From Pilasporangium apinafurcum (Eukaryota; Oomycota; Peronosporomycetes; Pythiales; Pythiaceae), in contig BCKE01000070.1 of the NCBI GenBank assembly GCA_001600495.1, positions 96,938 through 160,937 of the forward strand: a stretch of 64,000 nucleotides of DNA, read 5' to 3'. Below, one piece after another: positions 1 to 10,461 of this stretch. How positions within the stretch are numbered: the first letter of the stretch is position 1; every line of letters starts with the position of its first letter. The position numbers were made by a program, and so were the translations under genes. The notes under the pieces were generated by a model. The model was not told where the DNA came from and made no database searches. It saw nothing but the letters and a program-made list of their open reading frames with translations.

Positions 1-3000
1 GGTGCAGATCAAGCCGAAGTATATCGCTACACTGGCGGACAGCGTCGCTGGTATCCGACACCTGCAATTGCAGCATCATGGGATCCGAATTGGGGCAAAT
101 ACGTTGTTGTGGATTGTACATCAGTTCCTCGAGGACCTGATATCCCGCTGAAGGTGGATTGTGTTCTGTCTGATTGGATGTGGACCGGTGTTTGTGATGG
201 AGCAACGAGATTGCGATCTCGCGAACGTACGATAATCACCCAACCTAGTGAAGGCGGTAAAGCATGTGGAGCACTGACTGGAAATGCTCCGTGTGCGAAC
301 TGTGAAGTAAGTGACTGGAGTGAATTTGGCCCTTGCGACAGTAAATCGGGTATGAAATCACACAGTAGGGTGGTAACAGTACAGCCACTCTACGGTAATG
401 CATGTCCCGCTCTTGTGGAAAGTGTTGCTTGCGACAAAGTAAACTGTGTGGTTAGTTCGTGGGAATGGAAGGGAAAATGCAATTCTAATCAGCAACGAAA
501 TAGGGTTCGCACCGTTATTACTCCTGCAAAATATGGTGGTGCTGCATGTCCTGCATTGTCAGAAACAGTCACGTGCATGGACTGTCAAGTAAGTGCTTGG
601 AGTAGCTACGGAGCTTGTGATCCTTCAACTGGAGTGAAAACTCGCACACGAACTATTATGCAGGAACCTGATGAAAGTGGAGCAGCTTGTCCTGTTCTTG
701 TTGATTCTGCTCCTTGTGATAAGGTGGATTGTGTAGTAAGTGATTGGAGTGCGTGGGGTCCTTGTCAACCCAACAAGCTTCGCCTAAGAACCAGAACCGT
801 TATTACTCCTGCAATGTACGGTGGAAAACAATGCCCAGTACTTGAAGGTACCCAAAATTGCAACCCGAAGGATTGCAAGGTGGGTCCATGGGGTGAATAC
901 CAGCTTTTGGGATCCACGAAGCGTCGGGCAAGAAATATCATTCAAGAATGTGATGGCGGTTCACCCTGCCCTCCAACAGTTGAAGAGATTCCAGTTGTTA
1001 ACATCGATTGTGTAGTGAGTGATTGGAGTGCATTTGGAGAATGCAACAAGTCCACCAAGCAGCGCACACGGACGCGATCAATCGTTACGGCTCCACAGGA
1101 TTATGGTCTTCCATGCCCACCACTGACTGAAAATGACTCCTGCGAGCCTATTGATTGTCGAGTAAGTGAGTGGGGTGACTTTGGTCCTTGCGATGAGGTT
1201 TCTGGAATTAAAGAGCGGACTCGCACCGTCATTCAAGAAAGCAAATATGGTGGCCAATGCTGCCCACCATTGAAAGAGTCTGTTCAATGCGAGAAAGTGG
1301 ATTGTGTGGTTAGTAGTTGGAGTGAAGCAGGGACTTGCAACAAGAAAACGCGAAACCGCACAAGAACGCGGACAGTCATTACTGCACCACGATACAACGG
1401 AAACAAATGTCCATCACTAACCGAATCGATTGCTTGCACTCCAACCGACTGCATGGTGGGGCCCTGGAGCGAGTTCACATCATGCGACAACAAAGACGAC
1501 TCGGAAACGTACGGGAAAATGAGGCGATTTCGTTCAATTATCCAAGAAGCTGATGGAGGTGATGCATGCCCTGCTTTGGTTGAAGAAGTGAAATGCACCC
1601 CCGTGAAATGTATCGTCAGTGAGTGGAGCGAATATAGTGCTTGTGATCCGTTGACGTTGACGAAAACACGAGATCGGACAGTCATTACGCCTGCTCAGTA
1701 TGGCGGTAAAGAATGCCCAGCTCTATCTGAGTCAAAAGCATGTAAGATGCCCGTGGTTAACTGTAAGGTTGGAGATTGGAGTGAGTATTCGACGTGTGAC
1801 CCCACTACAAATACGAAGACGCGCACGCGTATTGTTATCCTGGAACCGGCATATGGTGGAAAGGAGTGTCCATCGCTGACGGACGTTAAGGATTGTGTAC
1901 CAGATGTCGACTGTGTTGTGTCCGACTGGGGTGAATTTGGAGCGTGTTCTCCACACAAGTACATGAAAGAGCGTCAGCGCAGTGTGATTGTTCCAAAAAG
2001 TGGTCATGGCGCAAAGTGCCCGGAATTGACGGATAAAGTCCCTTGCCTCCCTGTTGATTGCCAAGTTAGTCCATGGAGTGACTACTCGGATTGTGATCCA
2101 CAGAAACAAACCAAAACGCGTACTCGTGAAATCATTCAATATCCAGACGGAGGGACTGCATGTCCATCGCTTATTGACGAGTGCCCATGCGCTCCAGCTG
2201 TAGACTGTGTTGTGAGTAGCTGGGGTGCGTACTCTGCGTGTGATCCGAAGACCAACACGCGTACGCGCAGCCGGTCAATTTTGATTGAACCAAGCGGTGG
2301 AGGCAAAGCCTGTCCATCACTCGAACGTACTGTTTCTTGTGCAGATCAAGACTGCGTTGTGAGCGGTTGGAGCCCATATTCATCATGTGATGTTTATTCA
2401 AACACCAAGAAAAGAACTCGAACAATTGTGACACAACCTACTGGAAATGGAAACAAATGTCCAGCGCTAGAGGATACCAAAGACTGTCGAGCTGTAGACT
2501 GTGGTGTAACGAAGTGGAGTGATTGGTCCGAGTGTGTAGCAAACAGGCAAACTAGAACAAGAAGTGTACGCGTTGAAAGTGCGTACGGTGGCGACCCCTG
2601 TCCACCACTTACCCAAGTAAGGACATGTGGTGACGCTCAAAAATGTCTTGTCAGTGATTGGAGCGACTGGTCAATATGCGACGATTCATCCGGCACTCGA
2701 GTGCGAACACGAACAGTGATCCAAGAACCAGCCTATTCTGAATCGAATGACGTGTACTATTATGATGAATCTTGCCCTGTGCTCACCGAAGTATCCCCTT
2801 GTGAGGCTGTAGATTGCATGGTGACAGCATGGTCGGCATGGTCTGAATGCTCAAGTGATACATTCGAGAGAACCCGGAGCCGAAGTATTATACAGCCAGC
2901 TATACGAGGGGGAGAGCCTTGTCCTACTGACCTCACCCAAAAAGAGCGTTGTCCTGCTATCGACTGCGTACTTGGTGAATGGGGCGATTGGAGTGAATGC

Positions 3001-6000
3001 ACTCTTAGTACTCCAACTAAAAAACGATCACGCCCAATCATAACAAGTCCCCAGTATGGTGGGGCTACTTGCTCTTGGACTGAAGAAGAAGAAGACTGTC
3101 CGCCTGTCGACTGTGCCACTTCGGATTGGACGGAATGGAGTGAATGCACCCTGACCACTCCCACTCAGTCCCGCGAGCGCAGTATCACACAACAGGCACT
3201 TCGAGGTGGTACCAGTTGTGGTGAGCTGGTTGAAACAAGATCGTGCCCGCCTGTCAATTGTGAGGTCGGCCCATGGGGAGCGTGGGAAGCTTGTGATGAC
3301 AATCTCCAAAAGAAACAGCGTCGTCGTGAAATTACACAGGAAGCCCTTCGTGGCGGTGCCGTCTGTGATGCGCTGATTGACGAGGCTCCATGCGATCCTG
3401 TACATTGTATTGTGGAAGAACAATGGAGTGATTGGACAGCATGTGATGCAACGTGTGGAAAACAATTTAAATATCGTCAAGTCATCCAGTCGCCGAAGTA
3501 CGGGGGAAACACTTGTCCTGATACTGTTGTAGAGAAACCGTGTGATCCAGTGAATTGTGAGCTTTCCAGTTGGACAGATTGGTCAAGTTGCGATCCATCC
3601 ACGGGCCTTAAAACACAGACACGCACAGTGATTCAGAATCCGCTTTATGGGGGACTACAATGCTCTGAGCTGAGTCAAACAACGCCTTGCGATCCTGTAC
3701 ACTGTCAAGTGGGTCAGTGGACCGATTGGACTGGATGTGATAGAGATGACGACCCATACCAACGCCGTTATCGCACTGTCACGCAGCCCGCACTATACAA
3801 TGGCAACCCATGTCCAGAGCTCGAGCAAACAGTCAAGTGTGACCCCGTAAATTGTGTCGTCGATGAATGGGATGACTGGGGGCAGTGCGATGAGGAGACG
3901 GGCAAACGAACTCGACATCGCCCTGCTCATCAACTACCTCGATTTGGTGGTGCGGATTGTCCGCCTCTGACAGATGAAAAAGACTGTGATCCTGTGGACT
4001 GTGAGGTTGGACCGTGGGGCGAGTATGGCGAGTGCGATGATATCACGTGGAAAAAGAAAAAAACTAGATCAGTCATTCGTCAGCCGAAATACCACGGAGT
4101 GGTTTGCCCGGCACTTGAAAATGATCTCATTTGTGAAGCTATTGACTGCAAAGTATCCGACTGGTCCCCGTGGTCTCTCTGCGATCGCGCCACAGGCAAG
4201 AAGACGCGTACGCTTACCGTGCTGGTTCAGCCCAAGTATGGTGGCCAGTCCTGTCCTGAATTGACAGATGTAGCGGATTGTGACCCTGTTGACTGCGTGA
4301 TGAGCCCTTGGTCGAGTTGGAGCACGTGTAGCGACACCGATGTGAACAAGTTCCGTACTCGTGAAATTTTGCAAGAGCCTTTGTATGGCGGTATGGAATG
4401 CGAGGCGACACGCGAAGAAGTTCCTTGCGATGCTGTGAACTGTGTGGTGAGCGACTGGAATGATTGGCAGACATGCGATGCGCAAAGTGGCAAGAAACAT
4501 CGCACACGGACGATCGAACAGCGTGCTCTCCATGGTGGGATCGCGTGTCCTGCACTTGAGGATATTGATGACTGCGATCCAGTAGATTGTGTAGTTGGTG
4601 AATGGAGCAAGGACTGGTCCGTATGCGATCACTCATCTGGTCGTCGCGTTAAGACCCGTGAAATCCTCCAACCAGCGTTGTACAATGGGAAAAGCTGTCC
4701 TGAAACTGTGGAATACACCGATTGTGAACCAGTCGATTGCAAGGTTGGTGACTGGGGGGGATGGTCGCAATGTGACCCATCCACGCAAAAGAAGTCGCGC
4801 TCACGACCCATCATGCAGAAAGATTTATACGGCGGATGTGAGTGCGATCCATTGACGCAGGACGCACCATGCGACCCAGTGCCATGCGCTCTCAGCGACT
4901 GGAGCGATTGGTCTGAGTGTACAGATGCTACGGAAAATCGAAAGCGCACACGTGTGATAAAACAAGAGCCGCTTTACGGCGCGCCGGCGTGTTCAGGTTT
5001 AGAGGAAGTGCGCGCATGTCCGCCAGTCGATTGTGTGATGGGTGATTGGAGTGAGTGGACTGATTACGATGTGAATACCGGGGTCCGCACGCGCACACGC
5101 ACGATCAAGCAACCAGCTGTGCGCGGTGGTGCTCCATGCGGTGAAGAAAGTCAGACCGAGCGCGCAAACCCTGTCAACTGCGAAGTATCCGACTGGAGCG
5201 AGTATGGTGCCTGCAACTTCGTTTCGGGCCAGAAAACACGTACACGGACGGTGATAAAACCAGCGCTGTATAGCGGACTGCCCTGTGGAAATTTGCAGCA
5301 AGACGCCCCATGTGATCCTGTGGATTGCAAAGTGGGCGACTGGAGCAAATGGATATGCAATGCTGCGACAGGCAGGAAGAGTCGGTCGCGACCTGTGGTG
5401 CAGGAACCACTATTCAGTGGTGCATGTTGTCCAGTGCTGACGGAAGAAGCTGCGTGCGATCCCGTCGACTGTGTTCCGGGAGACTGGCAACCGTGGAGCG
5501 CGTGTGATACCAGTGGCGTGAAGAGGCACACGCGTGAAGTGCTCGTACCTGCGCAATACGGCGGTAACAGCTGTCCAACACTGACGGAAGTGGGGAAATG
5601 CGATCCCGTCGCCTGTCAAGTATCATCGTGGAGCGCATGGACGTGCAATCCCGCAACGGGCAAGAAGAAGCGTACGCGAGCCGTGACAGTCTCGCCGCTG
5701 TACGGTGGTACGGCCTGTCCGACGCTGGTGGAGGAAGGGGCGTGCGATCCGGTCAACTGCGTCGTGAGCGCATATGGTAGCTGGTCCGCGTGTGATCCGA
5801 GGACGAAGCTGAAGACGCGCTCGCGCGTGGTGCTCACGCCCCCAAAGTATTGTGGCATTCCGTGTCCCGTGCTGTGCGAGGAAGTTGCGTGTTCTGAGAC
5901 ACCAGTCGATTGTGTCGTTGGCGCGTGGACGTCCTGGACCAAGTGCGTCAACCGGACGGGCTCACGCTCGCGCACACGAGCGGTCGTAACGCCAACGGCA

Positions 6001-6273
6001 AATGGAGGTAAAGCGTGTCCGGCGCTGAAGGAAGAGGTGAGCTGCGCGAATTTAGAATGCACTATGTCCGCATGGAGCGCATGGCCTGCGGGTTGTGGGG
6101 ATTACGGTCTGCAGACACGCACGCGTACGATCTTAGAAGATCCGTACACAGGCATCAGCGTCTGTCCGCCTACGAGTGAGACCCGCGAGTGCGCGTATTC
6201 TAGTGCCACAAACAACTATTATTCACCGACAGCGATGCTGGCGTTGCAGATGGAAGCGGAAGCGTTTGCATGA
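1..6273 (+). CDS. Giant thrombospondin type-1 repeat protein, 5' partial
   Basis: The reading frame is open from base 1 without a stop, so the true start lies outside the window; the first ATG or GTG inside is not the start. The first ~35 residues contain the string WYPTPAIAASWDPNW, followed by 41 tandem TSP1-like repeats of about 50 residues. Each repeat has the form C-x-V-S-x-W-(S/G)-x-(W/Y/F)-x-x-C, an R-x-R-x-(I/V) stretch, then CP-x-L and a final C. The protein ends with a short tail (NNYYSPTAMLALQMEAEAFA) that has no membrane segment or GPI-type signal. Extracellular adhesion or a cell-wall role is inferred from the family. Repeats 6 and 34 lack the same two cysteines. At over 2,090 residues it is very long for this family. 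The codon use becomes more GC-rich in the last third. Confidence 0.93.
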   Translation, partial: GADQAEVYRYTGGQRRWYPTPAIAASWDPNWGKYVVVDCTSVPRGPDIPLKVDCVLSDWMWTGVCDGATRLRSRERTIITQPSEGGKACGALTGNAPCANCEVSDWSEFGPCDSKSGMKSHSRVVTVQPLYGNACPALVESVACDKVNCVVSSWEWKGKCNSNQQRNRVRTVITPAKYGGAACPALSETVTCMDCQVSAWSSYGACDPSTGVKTRTRTIMQEPDESGAACPVLVDSAPCDKVDCVVSDWSAWGPCQPNKLRLRTRTVITPAMYGGKQCPVLEGTQNCNPKDCKVGPWGEYQLLGSTKRRARNIIQECDGGSPCPPTVEEIPVVNIDCVVSDWSAFGECNKSTKQRTRTRSIVTAPQDYGLPCPPLTENDSCEPIDCRVSEWGDFGPCDEVSGIKERTRTVIQESKYGGQCCPPLKESVQCEKVDCVVSSWSEAGTCNKKTRNRTRTRTVITAPRYNGNKCPSLTESIACTPTDCMVGPWSEFTSCDNKDDSETYGKMRRFRSIIQEADGGDACPALVEEVKCTPVKCIVSEWSEYSACDPLTLTKTRDRTVITPAQYGGKECPALSESKACKMPVVNCKVGDWSEYSTCDPTTNTKTRTRIVILEPAYGGKECPSLTDVKDCVPDVDCVVSDWGEFGACSPHKYMKERQRSVIVPKSGHGAKCPELTDKVPCLPVDCQVSPWSDYSDCDPQKQTKTRTREIIQYPDGGTACPSLIDECPCAPAVDCVVSSWGAYSACDPKTNTRTRSRSILIEPSGGGKACPSLERTVSCADQDCVVSGWSPYSSCDVYSNTKKRTRTIVTQPTGNGNKCPALEDTKDCRAVDCGVTKWSDWSECVANRQTRTRSVRVESAYGGDPCPPLTQVRTCGDAQKCLVSDWSDWSICDDSSGTRVRTRTVIQEPAYSESNDVYYYDESCPVLTEVSPCEAVDCMVTAWSAWSECSSDTFERTRSRSIIQPAIRGGEPCPTDLTQKERCPAIDCVLGEWGDWSECTLSTPTKKRSRPIITSPQYGGATCSWTEEEEDCPPVDCATSDWTEWSECTLTTPTQSRERSITQQALRGGTSCGELVETRSCPPVNCEVGPWGAWEACDDNLQKKQRRREITQEALRGGAVCDALIDEAPCDPVHCIVEEQWSDWTACDATCGKQFKYRQVIQSPKYGGNTCPDTVVEKPCDPVNCELSSWTDWSSCDPSTGLKTQTRTVIQNPLYGGLQCSELSQTTPCDPVHCQVGQWTDWTGCDRDDDPYQRRYRTVTQPALYNGNPCPELEQTVKCDPVNCVVDEWDDWGQCDEETGKRTRHRPAHQLPRFGGADCPPLTDEKDCDPVDCEVGPWGEYGECDDITWKKKKTRSVIRQPKYHGVVCPALENDLICEAIDCKVSDWSPWSLCDRATGKKTRTLTVLVQPKYGGQSCPELTDVADCDPVDCVMSPWSSWSTCSDTDVNKFRTREILQEPLYGGMECEATREEVPCDAVNCVVSDWNDWQTCDAQSGKKHRTRTIEQRALHGGIACPALEDIDDCDPVDCVVGEWSKDWSVCDHSSGRRVKTREILQPALYNGKSCPETVEYTDCEPVDCKVGDWGGWSQCDPSTQKKSRSRPIMQKDLYGGCECDPLTQDAPCDPVPCALSDWSDWSECTDATENRKRTRVIKQEPLYGAPACSGLEEVRACPPVDCVMGDWSEWTDYDVNTGVRTRTRTIKQPAVRGGAPCGEESQTERANPVNCEVSDWSEYGACNFVSGQKTRTRTVIKPALYSGLPCGNLQQDAPCDPVDCKVGDWSKWICNAATGRKSRSRPVVQEPLFSGACCPVLTEEAACDPVDCVPGDWQPWSACDTSGVKRHTREVLVPAQYGGNSCPTLTEVGKCDPVACQVSSWSAWTCNPATGKKKRTRAVTVSPLYGGTACPTLVEEGACDPVNCVVSAYGSWSACDPRTKLKTRSRVVLTPPKYCGIPCPVLCEEVACSETPVDCVVGAWTSWTKCVNRTGSRSRTRAVVTPTANGGKACPALKEEVSCANLECTMSAWSAWPAGCGDYGLQTRTRTILEDPYTGISVCPPTSETRECAYSSATNNYYSPTAMLALQMEAEAFA

Positions 6274-7704
6274 GGAAGTGTAGTGGATTTCTGTGAGAAA
6301 TAACGGAGAGAAAGAAGAAGACGTAGGAAGCGAAAGTGGTTGCTTAATACTGTTTACATAGTCATTATGTATTGACGATTAATTGAATATACGTTCTGTT
6401 GTCCTACGTATGGTAGCATTTGTTGCCAAATGCTTCTTTGGGTATTAGTTGCTTCACTGTTCTCAAAAGTAACACTACACAGGTTCTTTGTATGTATGGC
6501 TGAATCAAGAAGACACGGGAAAGACAACAATCCAAAGATTTGGCTCCGCTAGATAGTATTTATGCCAACAGTAAATCCGAAACCCTTCAACTGTGCTCCA
6601 TAGCTGTTTGGTTTTGCCAAATACCATATAGCACTTGCATTAGAGCCTCTAAGCTGCGATGGATAGAGATAAAAACACCGCTTGGTATGAAGAAATGAAT
6701 CAGAGGATCATTTTGACGATTATCATAGTTTTTGGGAATAAAGGTCAGTTTGGCGACTTCAAATTTCATTTCCATCGATTGGTGGGGATGCAGACAGGAG
6801 CAAGATTGCCGCTGAATGAATTCCAGCAATGTCGACGGGACAAAACATGTAATTCCAAAGCTTCTTAGAATCGAATTCAGTCTTGTTCTTGCATCAGTGG
6901 ATATATAGAAATGATCAATGCATAGTTAGGCACGATCCTCGTCCCAGTATGTTGTATCTGGGCGACACAACAATTTCCACGGCTTTATCCACTTTTTATT
7001 TTCTTGAGTACTACAAATTTTTATATCATGGCGGCACATCCTTCAACTGAGACGCACGCTCGACGCACCTGTCCCATTCTCAGACTAGCGCAGGTAGAAG
7101 TTCGATTTTGGCACGTCCTCTTCGCTTACAGCAAACATGATTCCGTCGAGCGCGCTAAAAATTGGGTTCTTTCCATTTAAAATATCGGGAATGTCAAGCC
7201 AACAATGCCGCAATCACTCGCACGTAATGAAATTCGATACCACCCACCGCTCTTTTCTCAGCGTCATCCTTTGAATTTACGGAGTAGAAGTCGCAAGCCA
7301 ATCAACGCCACTCTGGGGCTGGGAAGGGGACTGGAGATCTGAGACCACGACTTGGAGGAGAGACGACCTCAACTGGATATCTTAGTCTTACATACGGAGG
7401 ATCATCGAGTTTTTCGAAGTTCGTATTCGGAGAATAAGTGGAATACCCTGAACCAGATCACTTTGAGCCGTTTCGCACGCAAAGAACTCCATCACGTCGC
7501 CTCTCCGCTCCTAATCGGACGCCAAGGCTGTGGTGCCTACTCCAATCACGTCATGAACACGAGAAACCACCAAAGCTCTGGATATCATGACAGCATTCAT
7601 GAAGTTTCGTCGTCAAGGCACGACGACCACCGTAAAACAGTCTTCACAAGCCATTTGAAGGGAGAGGGAGAGGGAGAGAGAGACTCACGCAGGCGAAACG
7701 AACG
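6274..7704. other. Intergenic region, no gene recognised
   Basis: About 1.4 kb between the TSP1 gene and the next plus-strand gene. Only short ORFs without recognisable domains are seen. A GA-rich tract (about 7660-7685) lies just before the downstream ATG and probably belongs to its 5' leader. An open frame from 7352 overlaps the start of the next gene in another frame and looks like a chance ORF. Confidence 0.5.
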
Positions 7705-9783
7705 ATGGAACACGAATCCACGTGTCAGTTTCCAACTTCTGTTGACGAACTTCTCCACAAGAAATCTACTACTGAATCTGCTGGACAGGTCTTTTCTACC
7801 AAACTTGGAGAGGCGTTTGCTGGGTGGCGTGATCACGTTGTTACATCTACCTCTGCAGCCCAAGAACATCGACATCTTCAAGTTCAATTACATTATCTCT
7901 CCAATTCGGAGCAAAAACTGAAAGACGAAGAAAGAGAGGAACTCGGCCATCAGTCAAGCGAGATCGAGGGTATTCATGAGGACACAGAGTGGATATCCTC
8001 CAAAGCAATTGACGACACCGAGGTGTACCCGTGCGACAGCAACGAGGAAACGATGGCATTGGAGTTGCCTCCTTCCAATCATGCTCACGATCCCGGTAGC
8101 TGCCCTGTGCAGTATCATCTCGGCGCATGTTGGTTCACGGATCCCAATAGCATCGATGATGGTTCTCAGGATGAAGGCTTCATCACCCCGTCGTTATTTT
8201 TTCCAGCGAATCCTCCTGGGTCCGACAACCGTCGCATTGATTCGTTCTCAGTTGATATATCTGATCACGCCGGTAAACACAGTGCAGTGCTCTGGTCCGA
8301 TTCCCCTTCTCCAGTGCATATGGAGCATTTCGTCCCATTGGTCTATCCGCCAGTACCGGAGATGCTTTTTGAAGACGTAGACTTGGCCCATTTGGACTTT
8401 GTGAGACCGCCGCCACTGTTCGATACTCTTCAACCATATACGTTGCACCAGCACCAGCATCCGCAGCCCCTCCTCTCCGAAGGAAGCGATGATCAAGAGA
8501 ATCGTTACTACCAGCAACCATTTTATACTTCTCAGCACATGGAGAGTAACGCTACACACCAGTATGCCTTGTATGATCACCACCAGCACGTTCAGCACGA
8601 CGGATATGAAGCCACTTCTGCCAACATGATGAAACCAGAGCCAACCACCTTTGTATCTTCGTCAATACCGGAGCCAGTGATTCACTTTGGAGAAGTAGAA
8701 CAATCTACAACAGCCAGCAGCATTATCAGGTCTCACGCTCCACTCCAAGATCAATCGCTGGACAATCAAATGTATGCGGGAATCAGAAAACCAAACAATC
8801 GCCAAAAGCGCAACAATGATCAACCTCCACTATTAGAGCGCCGTACACGTCGCTCCACCTCTGCTTCAGCCAATAGGTCGCCTGTGTCACAACCTTCACA
8901 ATCAAGCGGCCGCCCGCACTTCAAGTCTGCAATGACTACGATAACAGATCCAGAAGCGGCAACCGAAGTATCGACTATTGCATCGGTGCAACTGTTGACG
9001 AAACTCAACAGTTGCTACTGGAAAAATGGCCGGAAAAATCTCCAGTGCTTCCCTATCTGTCCGGAGCATCTCGATTTCTACTCCATGAAGATGAACAACC
9101 GCAAGCATTCGTCTGTCGGCGTTTGTCGCGGTCCTGTATACTGTCACGCTTTCACAGTACCCGCTGTGGCTAACGCTACTGCCGCTAGTCGCAGTTGTTC
9201 ATCTGCGCACCACATGAAATATGAACATGGTGTGGGCGCTACAGGTAGTGGTGGTGGTAGTCAGGAACTGTTTGTGTTGGGACGTTTCGAGCGTGTACCG
9301 CAACACGACACCACCACTACAGTGGGACTATTAGAACAATTGCGCCCTCCACCGCAGTTTTCGTCGCTTGCAAGTTTTGAAGAATTTCGTTACGGATGTT
9401 TCCAGGCTGTAGAGATGGAGGAACGACGTACACTTGTGTCACCAACCAAGACACCGTACGCGGCTACGGCTTCGATCGCTTCAACTCGACCATTGGTTCG
9501 TAGTACGTGGTTTTTTTTGCCGGATGTCTGGAAGGTGCAGTCGATGCTAAAAAAAAAACGCAAGGCTACGCGTGCTGCGCCAGCACAGACATTTCCTTTT
9601 TGCTTCCGCGTGTTCATCTACGTTCAAACCGGTCGTGCCAATGGTAGTGGACATGGTGGGTCTTCGCCTTCGTCTGCAGAGTTTACGTGCATCGCATCGA
9701 CTGTGTCGTCCTTTTTCGAATTGTATTCGACCCGCACTGTGGACCGAGTTCGAAGGAAACACATGGGCGGCAATCGATCGTAG
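7705..9783 (+). CDS. Uncharacterised protein with Cys/His cluster and basic NLS-like motif
   Basis: This is a single-exon ORF of 692 residues that I do not recognise. The first ~400 residues are low-complexity and rich in His, Gln, Ser, Pro and acidic residues (for example LHQHQHPQP), typical of disordered regulatory proteins. Around residues 437-481 there is a cysteine/histidine cluster (Cys437, Cys448, Cys452, His455, Cys474, Cys480, His481) that could bind zinc. A basic stretch KKKRK at about residue 616 could be a nuclear localisation signal. The C-terminal ~180 residues are less biased and look folded (WFFLPDVWKVQSML, FRVFIYVQT). A nuclear regulatory role is only a guess. The start is the first ATG after a GA-rich leader. 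The neighbours give no functional hint. Confidence 0.75.
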   Translation: MEHESTCQFPTSVDELLHKKSTTESAGQVFSTKLGEAFAGWRDHVVTSTSAAQEHRHLQVQLHYLSNSEQKLKDEEREELGHQSSEIEGIHEDTEWISSKAIDDTEVYPCDSNEETMALELPPSNHAHDPGSCPVQYHLGACWFTDPNSIDDGSQDEGFITPSLFFPANPPGSDNRRIDSFSVDISDHAGKHSAVLWSDSPSPVHMEHFVPLVYPPVPEMLFEDVDLAHLDFVRPPPLFDTLQPYTLHQHQHPQPLLSEGSDDQENRYYQQPFYTSQHMESNATHQYALYDHHQHVQHDGYEATSANMMKPEPTTFVSSSIPEPVIHFGEVEQSTTASSIIRSHAPLQDQSLDNQMYAGIRKPNNRQKRNNDQPPLLERRTRRSTSASANRSPVSQPSQSSGRPHFKSAMTTITDPEAATEVSTIASVQLLTKLNSCYWKNGRKNLQCFPICPEHLDFYSMKMNNRKHSSVGVCRGPVYCHAFTVPAVANATAASRSCSSAHHMKYEHGVGATGSGGGSQELFVLGRFERVPQHDTTTTVGLLEQLRPPPQFSSLASFEEFRYGCFQAVEMEERRTLVSPTKTPYAATASIASTRPLVRSTWFFLPDVWKVQSMLKKKRKATRAAPAQTFPFCFRVFIYVQTGRANGSGHGGSSPSSAEFTCIASTVSSFFELYSTRTVDRVRRKHMGGNRS

Positions 9784-9949
9784 GATCTTCAATAGCAAAC
9801 GTACTTAGCGTTCCGTTAGGATAGATTGCACGTAAATTTCATGTGTGGTTAAATTTTGAGTTTTTTTTTCTTTCTAAGCTATGTAAAATACATTCATCAA
9901 TTGTATTTTACGAAATTTAACTGGTTTTGTTATTTATTTATTTTCCATT

Positions 9950-9966
9950 CACTCATTTCAATTTGA
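9950..9966 (+). promoter_or_regulatory. Initiator-like element before the LC8 gene
   Basis: CACTCATTTCAATTTG sits about 70 bp upstream of the LC8 start codon. It resembles the oomycete initiator consensus GCTCATTYYNCAWTTT, lacking two positions. A transcription start here is inferred, not shown. Confidence 0.35.
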
Positions 9967-10029
9967 TCACGAAAAGACACCTGAAAAGCTCATTTCCACA
10001 AGAAAACACTCGAGAAACAAGAGCAAAAG

Positions 10030-10383
10030 ATGGGTCCACCTGAGAAAACATCTGGCGGGGGCGAAGAGGAATCGCAACAAGAAAACCAGACCGCAGAATC
10101 CACGGGACGAGTCGCCAAAATCGCGATTCTGCGATTGGAATTACCGACAACCATGAAGGATGAAGCAGTAAACCATTTAAATGAGATTTTCCAGGCGACA
10201 CCAAATGCTATTGAAAAGGATATCGCGACAGATATGAAAAAGCATTTTGACCAGAAATTCGGTCCCACATGGCACTGTATTGTGGGCAAAAGCTTTGGCT
10301 GTTCGATCGCATACGATACACAGTTTTTGCTGTTTTTCCAAGCCGATCAGCACTATTTCTTGCTCTTTAAGTCCACAGAATGA
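10030..10383 (+). CDS. Dynein light chain, LC8 type
   Basis: The protein has 117 residues with a ~30-residue acidic, Gln-rich N-terminal extension before a standard LC8 domain. Diagnostic stretches are NAIEKDIATDMKKHFDQKFG, then PTWHCIVGKSFGCS and a terminal YFLLFKS, matching the IEKDIA...K.FD..Y.PTWHCIVG...LLFKSG pattern of LC8/DYNLL. LC8 proteins are homodimeric hubs bound to dynein intermediate chain and many other partners; oomycetes also use them in zoospore flagella. There are no introns. The gene ends 78 bp before the convergent COQ7-like gene. The N-terminal extension suggests an axonemal or divergent LC8 paralogue rather than the canonical ~89-residue form. Confidence 0.9.
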   Translation: MGPPEKTSGGGEEESQQENQTAESTGRVAKIAILRLELPTTMKDEAVNHLNEIFQATPNAIEKDIATDMKKHFDQKFGPTWHCIVGKSFGCSIAYDTQFLLFFQADQHYFLLFKSTE

Positions 10384-10461
10384 CAGCATCGTTTTCAACA
10401 AAATTGCTGTATTTGATGTGTCTTTTTCTCCATGCTCAACGAGATTGAAAAATTAGTCGCA

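Noticed and set aside
4069-4632. Long antisense ORFs opposite the TSP1 gene (for example 187 codons)
   Set aside because: They follow the repeat period of the real gene and have no domain; they are by-products of its codon bias.
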